From: Candidatus Woesebacteria bacterium RIFCSPHIGHO2_01_FULL_38_10
Lineage (GTDB): Bacteria; Patescibacteriota; Microgenomatia; UBA8517
Direction of reading: 5' to 3'
Assembly: GCA_001792215.1 (NCBI GenBank)
Contig: MGGC01000027.1
Location: 270 to 36,938, forward strand
DNA: 36,669 bases
Under the pieces are notes generated by a model. That model saw only the letters and a list, made by a program, of their open reading frames with translations. It had not been told where the DNA came from and searched no databases. Made by a program: the position numbers and the translations under genes. This document shows positions 8,956 to 17,273 of this stretch, one piece after another. Every line of letters starts with the position of its first letter. Position 1 is the stretch's first letter.

Positions 8956-10008
8956 TTACCACGCTTCTGGTAATTTATAACGAATTTCGATATTTTCAAA
9001 ATCTATTGATTTTCGGGCTCCATGCTCTTTAACCCACTTAACCATCCTGTTAACACCGTCCACTAAATCAACCGTCTTTGGAACATCCATGAATTTAGAG
9101 ATTTTGTCGTGAAGCGCAAAAGCATGTTTTACTTCCTTTCTTGCTTTTAAGTACTTAATTTTTGCCTTTACCCCCATAGCTTTTGAGACAATCTCGGCCA
9201 GTTCCTTTATTGTATACTCTTTATCGCCACCGATATTAAACACCTCACCATAAGTCTTTTTATAGTGGATAGATCTTGCAATAATCGGTGCCACATCATC
9301 AATATGTGTAAATGCCCGGGTTTGTCCTCCGTCGCCAAATATTGTCAGAGATTTACCATTTAAAATACTATTCATAAAGATACCCACCACGTTTCTGTAT
9401 TTATCACCGATATTTTGACGCTCGCCATAAACATTGTGAGGGCGAAAAATTATGTAGTTCAAACCGAAAAGTTTTTTGGCAGCCTGCAAATCAAGTTCCA
9501 CTGCATATTTTGATATACCATAAGGATCCTCGGGCGTGGGAATCATTTCTTCGGTCATGGGAACTTGATTTTCTCCATAAACGGCAATTGAAGAAGTAAA
9601 TACAAAACACTTAATGTTATGTAACACACTAAGATTAATAAGATTTACCGATCCTATTAGATTACTGTTGTAATTGAAACGCCTAATGAAATGGCTCAAG
9701 CCCTCAGCGGCATAGGCAGCTAAATGGAACACATAGTCAAACTTGTATTTTTCAAATACATTTATGAGTAGTTGATAGTCAGTAACACTCCCCCTTACAA
9801 ACTTTGCACCATTCGGAATATTATTTTTGAACCCCCCGCTTAAATCATCAAGAATAACTACTTCCGACCCATCCTCAAGAAGCCATTCGGCAATATGGGA
9901 ACCGATAAAACCGGCTCCACCCGTAACGAGCGAGCTTATTTTGTGAAGACTTACCTTCTTAAAAGGATAGTTGCGAATTATTTCTGCTGATGATCTCGCG
10001 TTTTTCAT
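8956..10008 (-). CDS. NAD-dependent nucleotide-sugar epimerase/dehydratase (extended SDR)
   Basis: This 350-residue protein is a clear extended short-chain dehydrogenase of the UDP-sugar epimerase group. It has the NAD-binding TGGAGFIGS (29-37), catalytic Ser140 in FTSSIAVYG and the YGISK pair Tyr163/Lys167. It also has FRPHNVYGERQ and a GDGGQTRAFTHIDDV substrate-domain motif. It probably interconverts or oxidises a UDP- or dTDP-sugar in the cytoplasm, for example UDP-Glc to UDP-Gal; the exact substrate is not decidable. The N-terminus is about 25 residues longer than usual before the Rossmann strand. Its ATG overlaps the stop of the methyltransferase gene as ATGA, implying translational coupling. 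It likely supplies sugar donors to the nearby transferases. Confidence 0.9.
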   Translation of the reverse strand: MKNARSSAEIIRNYPFKKVSLHKISSLVTGGAGFIGSHIAEWLLEDGSEVVILDDLSGGFKNNIPNGAKFVRGSVTDYQLLINVFEKYKFDYVFHLAAYAAEGLSHFIRRFNYNSNLIGSVNLINLSVLHNIKCFVFTSSIAVYGENQVPMTEEMIPTPEDPYGISKYAVELDLQAAKKLFGLNYIIFRPHNVYGERQNIGDKYRNVVGIFMNSILNGKSLTIFGDGGQTRAFTHIDDVAPIIARSIHYKKTYGEVFNIGGDKEYTIKELAEIVSKAMGVKAKIKYLKARKEVKHAFALHDKISKFMDVPKTVDLVDGVNRMVKWVKEHGARKSIDFENIEIRYKLPEAW

Positions 10009-10886
10009 AAAACCTTTTCAGCTTTGACAATTAATCCGTACGAATAATTACAGTGGAAAATTTTCCCATCAATATTTAAAATCTTTCTCAAGAATGAAAT
10101 ATTTTTATTCGCTCGAGAATACCTCGCGGCTTGCCGTGAGGATGAATGAGCGGACGAACTTGGCGAAGGATATTTCGTAGCAAAGCTACGAAATAATTCA
10201 TTAAATAGGATATTAATTATCTGCATGAATATAATAATGAAAGGTGCAAAGAAAGAATATAAACAATATTGTTTGATCTCAAATTCATCTCTAAGAAGCT
10301 CTTTTATATTTTTTAAATTGTAGTGTTTGTGATACGAATTATCAGTTATCGTAACATCCCCATACATATTTTTTTCATTCACAAAATGTTTTAAGTAGTT
10401 TTCTTTACCGTAAAATCTCGAGTACAAAAATTTATGGAGTTTTGGAAAATTAAACTTAAGGTTTCCTCGATCTAAAAAATCAAAAATACCCTTATTAGGT
10501 ACCGTAATAATTAGTACTCCGCCATTCTTAAGAATCCTGTACAACTCTCGAATAACTCTTTTTTCATCACCAACGTGTTCAATTACCTCTATTGCTGTTA
10601 CCACATCAAAAAAACAATCTGGATAAGGTAAGGGTTCGTGCGGATTTATCTTCTCAAATTTTACATCTTCAAAATTCACAGATTTTTTTTCAAATGGCTC
10701 TCCATACGGATCACATCCATACAATCCTTCCACCTTGTTTTTTAGTTTTCCAAGAAAGTATCCGTTTCCACAGCCAAAATCCAGTAACCTACCTATTTTA
10801 CCGTCAGAGAGCATATTGTATACCTGCCACATTCTAAATGGGTCTTTATATCTAAAAGGATTGTTAGAAGTTGATTTGCTCAACAT
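10005..10886 (-). CDS. SAM-dependent methyltransferase with an inserted palindromic element
   Basis: This 293-residue class I methyltransferase has motif I LLDFGCGNGYF (34-44), an acidic CDPYGE after strand 2, and FFDVVTAIEVIEHV with LYRILKNGGVLIITVPN. These are typical of UbiG/Methyltransf_11 enzymes found in glycan clusters, which methylate sugars or lipid intermediates. After a hydrophobic segment near residues 207-226, an in-frame palindromic element supplies about residues 229-261. The remaining C-terminus (FHCNYSYGLIVKAEK) is the normal final strand. The insertion therefore lies in a variable segment before the last beta-hairpin and need not destroy activity. The gene is coupled to the epimerase by an ATGA overlap. 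A weak -10 (TATGAT, 10898-10903) and mobile-element copy 2 lie upstream. Confidence 0.88.
   Translation of the reverse strand: MLSKSTSNNPFRYKDPFRMWQVYNMLSDGKIGRLLDFGCGNGYFLGKLKNKVEGLYGCDPYGEPFEKKSVNFEDVKFEKINPHEPLPYPDCFFDVVTAIEVIEHVGDEKRVIRELYRILKNGGVLIITVPNKGIFDFLDRGNLKFNFPKLHKFLYSRFYGKENYLKHFVNEKNMYGDVTITDNSYHKHYNLKNIKELLRDEFEIKQYCLYSFFAPFIIIFMQIINILFNELFRSFATKYPSPSSSAHSSSRQAARYSRANKNISFLRKILNIDGKIFHCNYSYGLIVKAEKVL
10104..10200 (-). repeat. In-frame palindromic element PE-A, copy 2
   Basis: This is a near-copy of 5245-5345, inside the methyltransferase gene. The 20-nt hairpin at 10122-10141 is the same as in copy 1. The second hairpin is ATTTCGTAGC-AAA-GCTACGAAAT (10172-10194), ten perfect pairs. 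The element is read in the same frame as copy 1, giving KYPS, SSSAH, SSRQAARYSRANK in an unrelated protein. Confidence 0.87.
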
Positions 10887-10962
10887 AATAAACTACCATC
10901 ATAACTTACATCAATTTGGTAACACCTAGAATAATCTCTTTTAGAAAAAAATTTATATTAGT

Positions 10963-11170
10963 TACAAGTTTCACACTTCGCTTAATAACATCTTCCTCGA
11001 AACTTGTTGCAAGGTATTATCTAGATGTTATCTTTGCTTCGATTCATCCCCAATACTTGTATCGGAGAATTCTCGAAGTCGCGAATAGCAACCTCGGACG
11101 ATGGCCCGAAGGGAATCTTCGGAGGTGATTTAGTCTACCTGCGAAGGCAGACCTGTTTGTGAAACTTGTG
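10963..11170 (+). mobile_element. MITE-like element, copy 2 (best-preserved ends)
   Basis: This 208-bp element has perfect 11-bp terminal inverted repeats, ACAAGTTTCAC (10964-10974) and GTGAAACTTGT (11159-11169). It is flanked by TTAGT on both sides (10958-10962 and 11171-11175). Inside are folding arms shared with copies 1 and 3, including a CCCGAAGGG tip and a GTCTACCT...AGGCAGAC hairpin. It has no usable ORF. It fills the 301-nt gap between the GT4 and methyltransferase genes; the rest of that gap shows only a weak -10 near 10898. Confidence 0.88.
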
Positions 11171-11187
11171 TTAGTAATCATCCATCT

Positions 11188-12291
11188 TTACACCGTTTCC
11201 TTTTTAATAATACCAAGAGCAACTGTTGCGCTATCGTCCCAATTCATAGATCTTGCGTATCTTTTTGCCGACGAAGAAAACATTTGGTAAAGTTTTTTGT
11301 TCTTTAAAATCCTCAAGGATTCCTTTGCCAGATCGGCAGGTGTGTTTCTTTTTACAATAATCCCGTTTACACCATTTTTGGTTACATCCCTCAATCCCGG
11401 CACATTATAAACTATGGCCGGAGTTCCAACTATATTTGCTTCCGGCACAATAAGTCCCCAACCCTCGCGAACCGAGGGAACAAGAATTAGGTGAGCTTTT
11501 ACTAATAAATCAAACTTTTTCTTCTGGCTAACAAACCCCTTGAAATCAATATCTTTATCAAGACGCAGTTTTCTAACCAGATTTCTTAATCTTCTTTCAT
11601 AACTTTCTTCTCCCCTACCAACTATCCACATCTTCGCATTATTAATTTTACTTTTAATAATACTAAAAGCCTTAATCGCGTCTTCAATTCCCTTCGACTG
11701 TGCAAGCCTGCCCAAAAAGATAACAGTTGGAAGGCTAGATTTCTCGGGAATATCCTTAGGCAAAGAGTAAGTAAATCCCATTGGAATAACAGTAATATTC
11801 TTATCAGCAATTCCATTTACAACCAGGTCTTTTTTCGTCGACTCAGAAATTGTTAGAAAAGTCACTCTCCTGTATAAAAGTAAGTACAATCTTTCAACAA
11901 TCTTACCTATTAAATTTATCGGGAAGGGATACATCTGATCCCAAACTTCTTTTGCTACTTCGCAAGCAAGACAGACTACCGGTTTTTTTGAATAAAGCGC
12001 TGAGAAGAACGGATACCCGTGAACCTCATCCACAATTACATCAAAATCTTTAAAATCACCCCTGAGGTAATTAAGAAATGCCAAAATGTGCACGTTATAC
12101 CAGGTCCCCCGCCTAAGATAGGTAACGCCATCGATAACCTCGTTTTCTTTTGCATCAGGAAAACAGGCGCTAAAGTGAGTAACACTATGCCCGGATTTTA
12201 CCCACCTCTTTGCCATTTCGTGGCTTAAAAGCTCGGCTCCACCACCGTAGGGGTGTTTAATGTCACGCCAAGAAAAAATTAATATTTTCAT
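11188..12291 (-). CDS. Family 4 glycosyltransferase (GT-B)
   Basis: This 367-residue protein is a standard GT4 retaining transferase. An N-terminal glycine-rich loop (PYGGGAELLSHEM, 14-26) binds the acceptor side. FLGRLAQSKGIEDAI begins the donor domain. The E-x7-E motif is intact (REGWGLIVPEA, Glu276 and Glu284). It likely transfers a hexose, perhaps mannose or a GDP-Man-derived sugar, to a lipid-linked glycan at the cytoplasmic face. That is suggested by its coupling to the GDP-mannose dehydratase gene, whose TGA overlaps this ATG. Length and motif order are normal. No membrane segment is evident; basic surface patches are the usual means of membrane association in this family. Mobile-element copy 2 lies directly downstream. 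Confidence 0.92.
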   Translation of the reverse strand: MKILIFSWRDIKHPYGGGAELLSHEMAKRWVKSGHSVTHFSACFPDAKENEVIDGVTYLRRGTWYNVHILAFLNYLRGDFKDFDVIVDEVHGYPFFSALYSKKPVVCLACEVAKEVWDQMYPFPINLIGKIVERLYLLLYRRVTFLTISESTKKDLVVNGIADKNITVIPMGFTYSLPKDIPEKSSLPTVIFLGRLAQSKGIEDAIKAFSIIKSKINNAKMWIVGRGEESYERRLRNLVRKLRLDKDIDFKGFVSQKKKFDLLVKAHLILVPSVREGWGLIVPEANIVGTPAIVYNVPGLRDVTKNGVNGIIVKRNTPADLAKESLRILKNKKLYQMFSSSAKRYARSMNWDDSATVALGIIKKETV

Positions 12292-13301
12292 TTCAGGCGA
12301 GCAATATTGGCATCAACCAGCATAGCAACTAGATCAGAAAATTTAGTTTTTGGTTGCCAACCAAGACTTCTTTTTGCTTTCGAATAGTCTGCAACTAAAG
12401 GCCCCGTTTCTGTCGGTCTTATGAACCTTTTATCAACCTCAATGTAATTCTTCCAATCCAAACCAACATAACTAAAAGCTTTTTTACAAAGATCCTTAAT
12501 TGTATGAGTTTCTCCTGTACCAATTACATAATCATCCGGAATTCTTTGCTGAAGCATCAGCCACATGCTCTTCACATAGTCTCCTGCAAATCCCCAGTCA
12601 CGCTTTGCATCCAAATTCCCAAGAGCAACCTTTCCGTTCTTCATAATCAGATCGCCTTCCTCATTCAAGTGCTCAGAGTTTTTTATTCCCAATTTGGCAC
12701 AGGCTACTGCATAAGTAACTTTCTGAGTTACAAAACCTAAACCCCGTCTAGGAGATTCGTGATTAAAAAGAATTCCGCAGGAAATATGCATCCCATAACT
12801 TTTACGGTAAATTCTGGCTATGTTATGAGCATAAAGTTTGGCCGCAGCATAAGGATTAGCAGGATTAAAAGGCGTATCCTCATTCTGAGGAATTTCCTTA
12901 ACCCAACCAAACATTTCGCTACTTGAGGCTTGATAAAACCGCGCTTTAGGGTGAATGTCCCGCACCGTTTCCATAACTCTTTGTGCACCAATACCGGTAA
13001 TTTCTGCAGTATGAACAGGTTGCCTGAAAGATTCAGCCGGGGAAGACTGTGAAGCCAGATTATAAACTTCCCCAAGACCTTTAATCAAAGTAAGAGCCGA
13101 GGCAAGGGAAACCGGGTCAAGTAAATCCGCTTGAATAATATTTAAGCGATGTTGAATGTGGGCGATGTTTGCATATAAAAAATGACTTGTTTTTCTAACA
13201 ATTCCGTAAACGTCATATCCCTTGCTGAGTAAAAATTCGGCCAGATAACTACCATCCTGACCGGTAATTCCTGTTATTAAAGCTACTCTTTTTCTGGCCA
13301 T
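12288..13301 (-). CDS. gmd: GDP-mannose 4,6-dehydratase
   Basis: This 337-residue protein is a clear Gmd. It has the NADP-binding GITGQDGSYLAE (11-22), a catalytic SSSEMFG (Glu129) and YAAAK (Tyr151/Lys155). It also has FNHESPRRG, then RDWGFAGDYVKSMW and RPTETGPLVAD. The enzyme converts GDP-D-mannose to GDP-4-keto-6-deoxymannose in the cytoplasm, the first step toward GDP-fucose, GDP-rhamnose or GDP-perosamine. No GDP-fucose synthase (WcaG) is visible in the window. The second step may be served by another SDR here or encoded elsewhere. Length is usual for the family. The gene ends in an ATGA overlap with the GT4 gene, so the product sugar is probably used by that transferase. Confidence 0.97.
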   Translation of the reverse strand: MARKRVALITGITGQDGSYLAEFLLSKGYDVYGIVRKTSHFLYANIAHIQHRLNIIQADLLDPVSLASALTLIKGLGEVYNLASQSSPAESFRQPVHTAEITGIGAQRVMETVRDIHPKARFYQASSSEMFGWVKEIPQNEDTPFNPANPYAAAKLYAHNIARIYRKSYGMHISCGILFNHESPRRGLGFVTQKVTYAVACAKLGIKNSEHLNEEGDLIMKNGKVALGNLDAKRDWGFAGDYVKSMWLMLQQRIPDDYVIGTGETHTIKDLCKKAFSYVGLDWKNYIEVDKRFIRPTETGPLVADYSKAKRSLGWQPKTKFSDLVAMLVDANIARLK

Positions 13302-13311
13302 AATTTTTTGT

Positions 13312-13341
13312 ATCTTACCCTCAATAACGTCTCAAATGCAA
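13312..13341 (-). promoter_or_regulatory. Candidate promoter for gmd
   Basis: On the minus strand a TTGCAT (13336-13341) and a TAAGAT (13312-13317) are 18 nt apart. The -10 ends 10 nt before the gmd ATG. The boxes are imperfect, but the spacing and position in the only 49-nt gap upstream of gmd fit. Confidence 0.3.
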
Positions 13342-13350
13342 CCCGTCTGG

Positions 13351-13806
13351 CTAGCGTAAAAATCCGTGCTCGTCGATAAAAGCCCGATGGATAATTGAGT
13401 AAAACCACAAATCAGACTGAACAAATGTATCTAAGACCAGATGGGGAATCATCCCTAAAATCAACGCCGTCGCAAAAGATTTCCAACCCCGCTTTAGCGA
13501 AACTAACCTTAGTAAAAAAATCCATTCCCATGCATGAAGGGGAACAATCGCTCTTTGTGAAATCTCAAAATATCTCATATCGACAAACTCAAACAGATTA
13601 AAGTGAAATCCGTAAAATAAAAAATAGTCGATCAAATGATCAAGGTCAAGAACATAAGTGACGATCACAACCACAAAAGCAAGTGCTACCTTTCCTGTTT
13701 TTTTCCAATAAAGTAGTGCAAAAGGGATTGCCAGCAACCCATGCATAACCTCGTGGAAAAAAAGATTTTTAGTGATCAAATTATGTACAAAATCTAAGTA
13801 ACTCAT
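13351..13806 (-). CDS. Small membrane protein, DUF457/YdjM-like putative metal hydrolase
   Basis: This 151-residue protein has about four membrane segments (roughly 23-35, 40-54, 92-104, 112-122). His and Asp residues sit at membrane edges: His18, His22, the DLDH at 54-57, His91, and PHLVLD with His122 and Asp126. This layout recalls the YdjM/DUF457 family of predicted membrane-bound metal-dependent hydrolases, which may act on lipids. It is not a confident match, and function is unknown. It stands between the GT2 gene (175 nt away) and gmd (49 nt away), so it may be its own small unit. The 13807-13981 gap upstream is AT-rich and shows no convincing promoter or terminator. Confidence 0.5.
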   Translation of the reverse strand: MSYLDFVHNLITKNLFFHEVMHGLLAIPFALLYWKKTGKVALAFVVVIVTYVLDLDHLIDYFLFYGFHFNLFEFVDMRYFEISQRAIVPLHAWEWIFLLRLVSLKRGWKSFATALILGMIPHLVLDTFVQSDLWFYSIIHRAFIDEHGFLR

Positions 13807-13981
13807 AATTAAAAAACAAGTAAATTAGATTCTTTCAGGTCAGAGACTAAAATGCAAATATTTAATGCTCACGTGTTTGAAACCTATTAGCCTTGACATT
13901 TTTTACAAGCGTAAGAAGTTTTAGACTGGACATAGAATCTTTTAAAAACGCCTAAGTGCTAAAAATAAGTGAAGTCATTTT

Positions 13982-14806
13982 TTACTGCTTGCTATTTAAT
14001 GTAAGATACTTTGGCGTAATCCAGTTTTTGCGGTTTTTGCTATCGTAATAATGGAGTATTTTCAACCTGTAAAAAACTGCGGCAGTGTCCCACAACATTT
14101 TAAAAACGGTATTTGCAAAACCCTTACTGATAATCGTCGAGCCGGAAAAATCTATTTTTATCTCAACCGGCGCTTCAAAGATTTTCTTATACCCCAAATA
14201 ATGCGAGACAGACAAAAGCTCAATATCAAAAGCAAATTCCTTCACCAAAACCCGGGGTAAAACTTGCTCTAAAACTTCCCTTCTGAAAAACTTCAATCCA
14301 ACCTGTGTGTCTTTTACCCTCACACCAAAGAAAAATCTAACCATAAGCTGATAAACAATCGAGACTACCCTTCTTTGCCAGGAATATTCAACTTTCGAGG
14401 CTGGATGTCTTTTAGATCCCACAGTTATATCAGCATCGTACCACTCGAAATGCTCAAGAAGCATTGAAATTCCATTTGGATTAATATCTACTCCCGCATC
14501 GATAAACCCGACAATATCACCCCTGGCTTTTGCCATGCCGAATCTCACCGCGTGCCCCTTACCCAAGTTGGTCAAATAACCGGTAACTTTGACTTTGTCA
14601 GGATATTTTTTTGCATACTTCTTGGCATTCTCGTAAGTCTTATCTACCTTTCCATCGACAACACAAATAACTTCATAAGGATATCGTATTTTATCAAGAA
14701 CCGAAACGATAGACCTTAAATTTTTCTCAATGAACTTTTCAGCTTTATATGCGGGGATTACCAGTGTTACAAAACGTTCAAAATACTGATCTTTTTTGGA
14801 TACCAT
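13982..14806 (-). CDS. GT2 resembling polyprenyl/dolichyl-phosphate sugar synthases
   Basis: This 274-residue GT-A enzyme has VTLVIPAYKAEKFI (13-26), VICVVDG, and a NLGKGHAVRFGMAKARGD stretch. That stretch, together with KDTQVGLKFFRREV, marks the DPM1/ALG5 (dolichyl-phosphate mannose/glucose synthase) group. Such enzymes load a sugar onto polyprenyl phosphate, the donor that GT-C transferases use across the membrane, which suits the many GT-C genes here. The normal D-A-D metal motif reads DAGVD (103-107). I chose ATG 14806; an upstream in-frame TTG at 14824 would enlarge the overlap with the flippase gene, already 29 nt. The C-terminus has only short hydrophobic patches and no GtrA-like domain. 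Confidence 0.85.
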   Translation of the reverse strand: MVSKKDQYFERFVTLVIPAYKAEKFIEKNLRSIVSVLDKIRYPYEVICVVDGKVDKTYENAKKYAKKYPDKVKVTGYLTNLGKGHAVRFGMAKARGDIVGFIDAGVDINPNGISMLLEHFEWYDADITVGSKRHPASKVEYSWQRRVVSIVYQLMVRFFFGVRVKDTQVGLKFFRREVLEQVLPRVLVKEFAFDIELLSVSHYLGYKKIFEAPVEIKIDFSGSTIISKGFANTVFKMLWDTAAVFYRLKILHYYDSKNRKNWITPKYLTLNSKQ

Positions 14807-16070
14807 AAAGAAAGTATATCGCAAGGGCCAAAAACATAAAAGAAGCCGCGACTATCGATACGTTAATCACCTGGTTTATCGTCGAGTGAAAAAACCAAAT
14901 TCCAACCACTTGAACCAGTGCCGTTATAACCGAAACAATAGAAACCTTTGACTTTTCCAGGGATAGATAGAAATTCAAGATTAGCGATGCCAGAACAAAA
15001 ATGCTCATGAAAATCCCAAATTGAAATAGATATTTCGAGCCCTCCAAATACCTAGCACCGAATAAAAGTCTAATTGCTGCTTCAGGAAACAGCAAATAGA
15101 TAATTAAGATTGAAAGACACATTAGAAAAACCATAAAAAAACTTAAAAAAAAGATCTTTCTATAAGCATTCCCTCTGGAAAACCTTTTTGATACAAGAGG
15201 AAACATCACACTTGCTATCGGCGATGTTCCGAAAAAAATAACCCTCCCTAGGGTGGAAATCGAAGCATAAATTCCGGCGTCGTATGACGAGAAAAAGTGC
15301 TTTACCAAAACCAAATCCGACGAAAAAATCGAGTTTGTCGCAATCGACCCCAACAATATTGCTACGGAGTATCTTAGTACTTTCTTTCCGTCTTTAAAAC
15401 CGGAAAGTAAAATTTTCAGCCTAAGTTTGCTTAAGAAATACTTTAACAACAAAAAACTTATGGTGGTCGATATTACAATAGCAAATACCGCGCCAAAAAC
15501 TTCAAATCCCAGAAAAACAAATAAAACTCCCAAAAGAAGCCTTCCTGAAACTTCGACAGCAGACGACACAACCACTTGGTTGAATTTAAGCAACCCTTGC
15601 AATAATGCTCGATATACTACGCTTATCGACGAGACAAAGAGGATTGGAGCCAGTAAAATTAATATTTTTTTATCGATATACAAAAAATTATTTAAAAATG
15701 GGATAGAAACTAGTAATAGTAGGCTTGCAAAAACAGCAATTTTTAAAGAAATTCTCAAAAACCACCCAAACAAACCACCCAGCTCACCCTCGTCGCTAGC
15801 CGATACAAACTTAACAACCACCAGCGATAAAAAACCAAACGAAGTAAAAAAAAGTCCCATTATTGAAATAATAGTAGCAAGCTCGCCATATGTAGCCGGG
15901 CCGAGCATTCTCCCGATTATTAAATGGTAAAGATAGGCGATAAAATTTGTTATGTTTGTACCCAATATCATCACAGCACTGCCTGAGAATAATGGGTGCT
16001 TAACAATTTCCCTCGGTGAAATTGAAAAGTTCAAGACTGAAAACTGGTAGCCAAGAATTTTTTCTCTCAT
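14778..16070 (-). CDS. Oligosaccharide flippase (Wzx-like, MOP superfamily)
   Basis: This 430-residue protein has about 12 membrane segments and the typical N-terminal layout of polysaccharide exporters. That layout is seen in SGSAVMILGTNITNFIAYL, then GRMLGPATYGELATIIS, where the R-x-L-G-P-x-x-Y-G motif is characteristic of Wzx/RfbX proteins. It would move an undecaprenyl-pyrophosphate-linked oligosaccharide from the inner to the outer face. Its ATG overlaps the stop of the GT-C gene (ATGA), and its 3' end overlaps the polyprenyl-phosphate-sugar synthase-like gene. Four consecutive genes (GT4, GT-C, flippase, GT2) are thus coupled. Donor glycan specificity cannot be seen. No Wzy polymerase is recognised in the window. 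Confidence 0.9.
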   Translation of the reverse strand: MREKILGYQFSVLNFSISPREIVKHPLFSGSAVMILGTNITNFIAYLYHLIIGRMLGPATYGELATIISIMGLFFTSFGFLSLVVVKFVSASDEGELGGLFGWFLRISLKIAVFASLLLLVSIPFLNNFLYIDKKILILLAPILFVSSISVVYRALLQGLLKFNQVVVSSAVEVSGRLLLGVLFVFLGFEVFGAVFAIVISTTISFLLLKYFLSKLRLKILLSGFKDGKKVLRYSVAILLGSIATNSIFSSDLVLVKHFFSSYDAGIYASISTLGRVIFFGTSPIASVMFPLVSKRFSRGNAYRKIFFLSFFMVFLMCLSILIIYLLFPEAAIRLLFGARYLEGSKYLFQFGIFMSIFVLASLILNFYLSLEKSKVSIVSVITALVQVVGIWFFHSTINQVINVSIVAASFMFLALAIYFLYGIQKRSVF

Positions 16071-17272
16071 GAAACCCAGTAACCTCGCGTAAAAAGCGAG
16101 GTTACTATAAACAGACTTATAATAAGTAAAAAAAATATAAGATTTGCCGCAATCTTGGGAACTCTGGAAAGAAACATTGCCATTATAATATACGCCGGAA
16201 ATAAAACCAAAACATATCTCGGCATTGAAGAGAAACTTCCGGATAAAGTCGGTATTAAATAACCAATAACAAGGTAAGTAACATAACTTAATCTAATTTT
16301 TGGTATCCTTATTCTCCTCATCGACCCTGAGTGTAGTCGAAGAACAAACCCTCCCAATATCCCCAATAATCCCAGCCCACCGAATGAGACCGCCGTGATC
16401 GTCTCCATCCAGGTCGTAAAAACAACCGGAAAATAGCTATAATCAATATTTGGCAACACCTTAAAAACATACCTGTAAAAAACTTGAGGAAGCAGGACGA
16501 AACCAGGCACTCTTTGCTCACCAAAAATTGAAACCGAATGAAAAAATTCCAAAGGGTCTCCAGTTTCCCTTTTAAGGTAAAACATATAAAAAGATAACCC
16601 CAAAGGAATCATTAGTAAGTAAAAAGCTGGCAAAAACTTAGAAAGTCTCAATTTTAAAAATCGTCGTGCAGGATCTGAAACAATAAAAAACTCAACTAAT
16701 AAAGCCGGAAAAATTGCTAAACCAATAATCCTTGTCAAACTTGATAATCCTCCCAGAAACCCTGCCCAAAACCATCTCCCCTTTCTTGCAAAATAAAAAG
16801 ACCAAATTACCGAAGCAAAAAAGATTGATTCAGTATAATACGACCCAAAATAAAAAGATGTTGGAAAAAAAAGCAAAATTAAAATAGCAAGCTTAACAAT
16901 CTTCTCCGAGTAGTCCAGTCTTATAAGTTTTGCCAATCCTATTATTCCTATTAAAAAGGATAAATTGGAAATTACCAGTCCGGAAATTGCTAAGTTAACA
17001 AAATCTTGTCCGAAAATATTAGCTAAAAAACGAATTAAAAAAGGATATAAGGGAAAATAAAAAAAGGTAAGCGGTTGATAGCCTTGACGGGCTATTGAAA
17101 GATAGTGCTCACCATCAAAATTAATCCAAGCCCAAAGATAAGGATGCTTTAAATAATTTGATAGCCCGCCTCCCAAAAAGTTCATCTGCAATGGCAAAAT
17201 GCCAATTGCAAAAGAAAGGGTAACAAGAAGAAAAACCCTCCAGCCGATAAAAAGTAAAAATATTTTGCCCAT
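16067..17272 (-). CDS. PIG-V/Gpi18-like GT-C mannosyltransferase
   Basis: This 401-residue multipass protein has the PIG-V/Gpi18 hallmarks: NFDGEHYLSIARQGY in the first outer loop (Asp53, Glu55), FFYFPLYPFLIR, FPTSFYFGSYYTESIFF and LTRIIGLAIFPALL. In eukaryotes the family adds the second mannose of GPI anchors using dolichyl-phosphate mannose. Bacterial relatives (COG5542) are linked to cell-surface glycans. Here it likely uses a polyprenyl-phosphate sugar made by the GT2 downstream. A short stretch FVLRLHSGSMRRIR is encoded by a small palindromic repeat at 16318-16345. The gene starts 1 nt after the GT4 stop and ends in an ATGA overlap with the flippase gene. Confidence 0.82.
   Translation of the reverse strand: MGKIFLLFIGWRVFLLVTLSFAIGILPLQMNFLGGGLSNYLKHPYLWAWINFDGEHYLSIARQGYQPLTFFYFPLYPFLIRFLANIFGQDFVNLAISGLVISNLSFLIGIIGLAKLIRLDYSEKIVKLAILILLFFPTSFYFGSYYTESIFFASVIWSFYFARKGRWFWAGFLGGLSSLTRIIGLAIFPALLVEFFIVSDPARRFLKLRLSKFLPAFYLLMIPLGLSFYMFYLKRETGDPLEFFHSVSIFGEQRVPGFVLLPQVFYRYVFKVLPNIDYSYFPVVFTTWMETITAVSFGGLGLLGILGGFVLRLHSGSMRRIRIPKIRLSYVTYLVIGYLIPTLSGSFSSMPRYVLVLFPAYIIMAMFLSRVPKIAANLIFFLLIISLFIVTSLFTRGYWVS
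16318..16345. repeat. Short palindromic repeat inside the PIG-V-like gene
   Basis: The plus strand reads TCGACCCTGAG then TGTAGTCGAAG, with TCGA at both ends. I recall a similar CCTGAG-N-AGTCGAAG repeat as widespread in bacterial genomes. In this gene it is read in frame in a loop between membrane segments. Confidence 0.4.
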
Positions 17273-17273
17273 A

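Noticed and set aside
6644-11170. Long folded intergenic regions considered as T-box or other riboswitches
   Set aside because: No T-box antiterminator or specifier loop was seen, and the blocks carry inverted ends, direct flanking repeats and both orientations, which fit mobile elements better.
13893-13898. Perfect TTGACA on the plus strand as a promoter -35
   Set aside because: No -10 box follows at 16-18 nt and there is no plus-strand gene downstream.
14807-14824. TTG at 14824 as the start of the DPM1-like GT2
   Set aside because: It enlarges the overlap with the flippase gene; an ATG six codons later fits the family N-terminus.
15427-15930. 167-codon open frame on the plus strand
   Set aside because: It lies opposite the flippase gene, is rich in Thr/Asn/Lys/Pro from the complement of hydrophobic codons, and has no domain signature.
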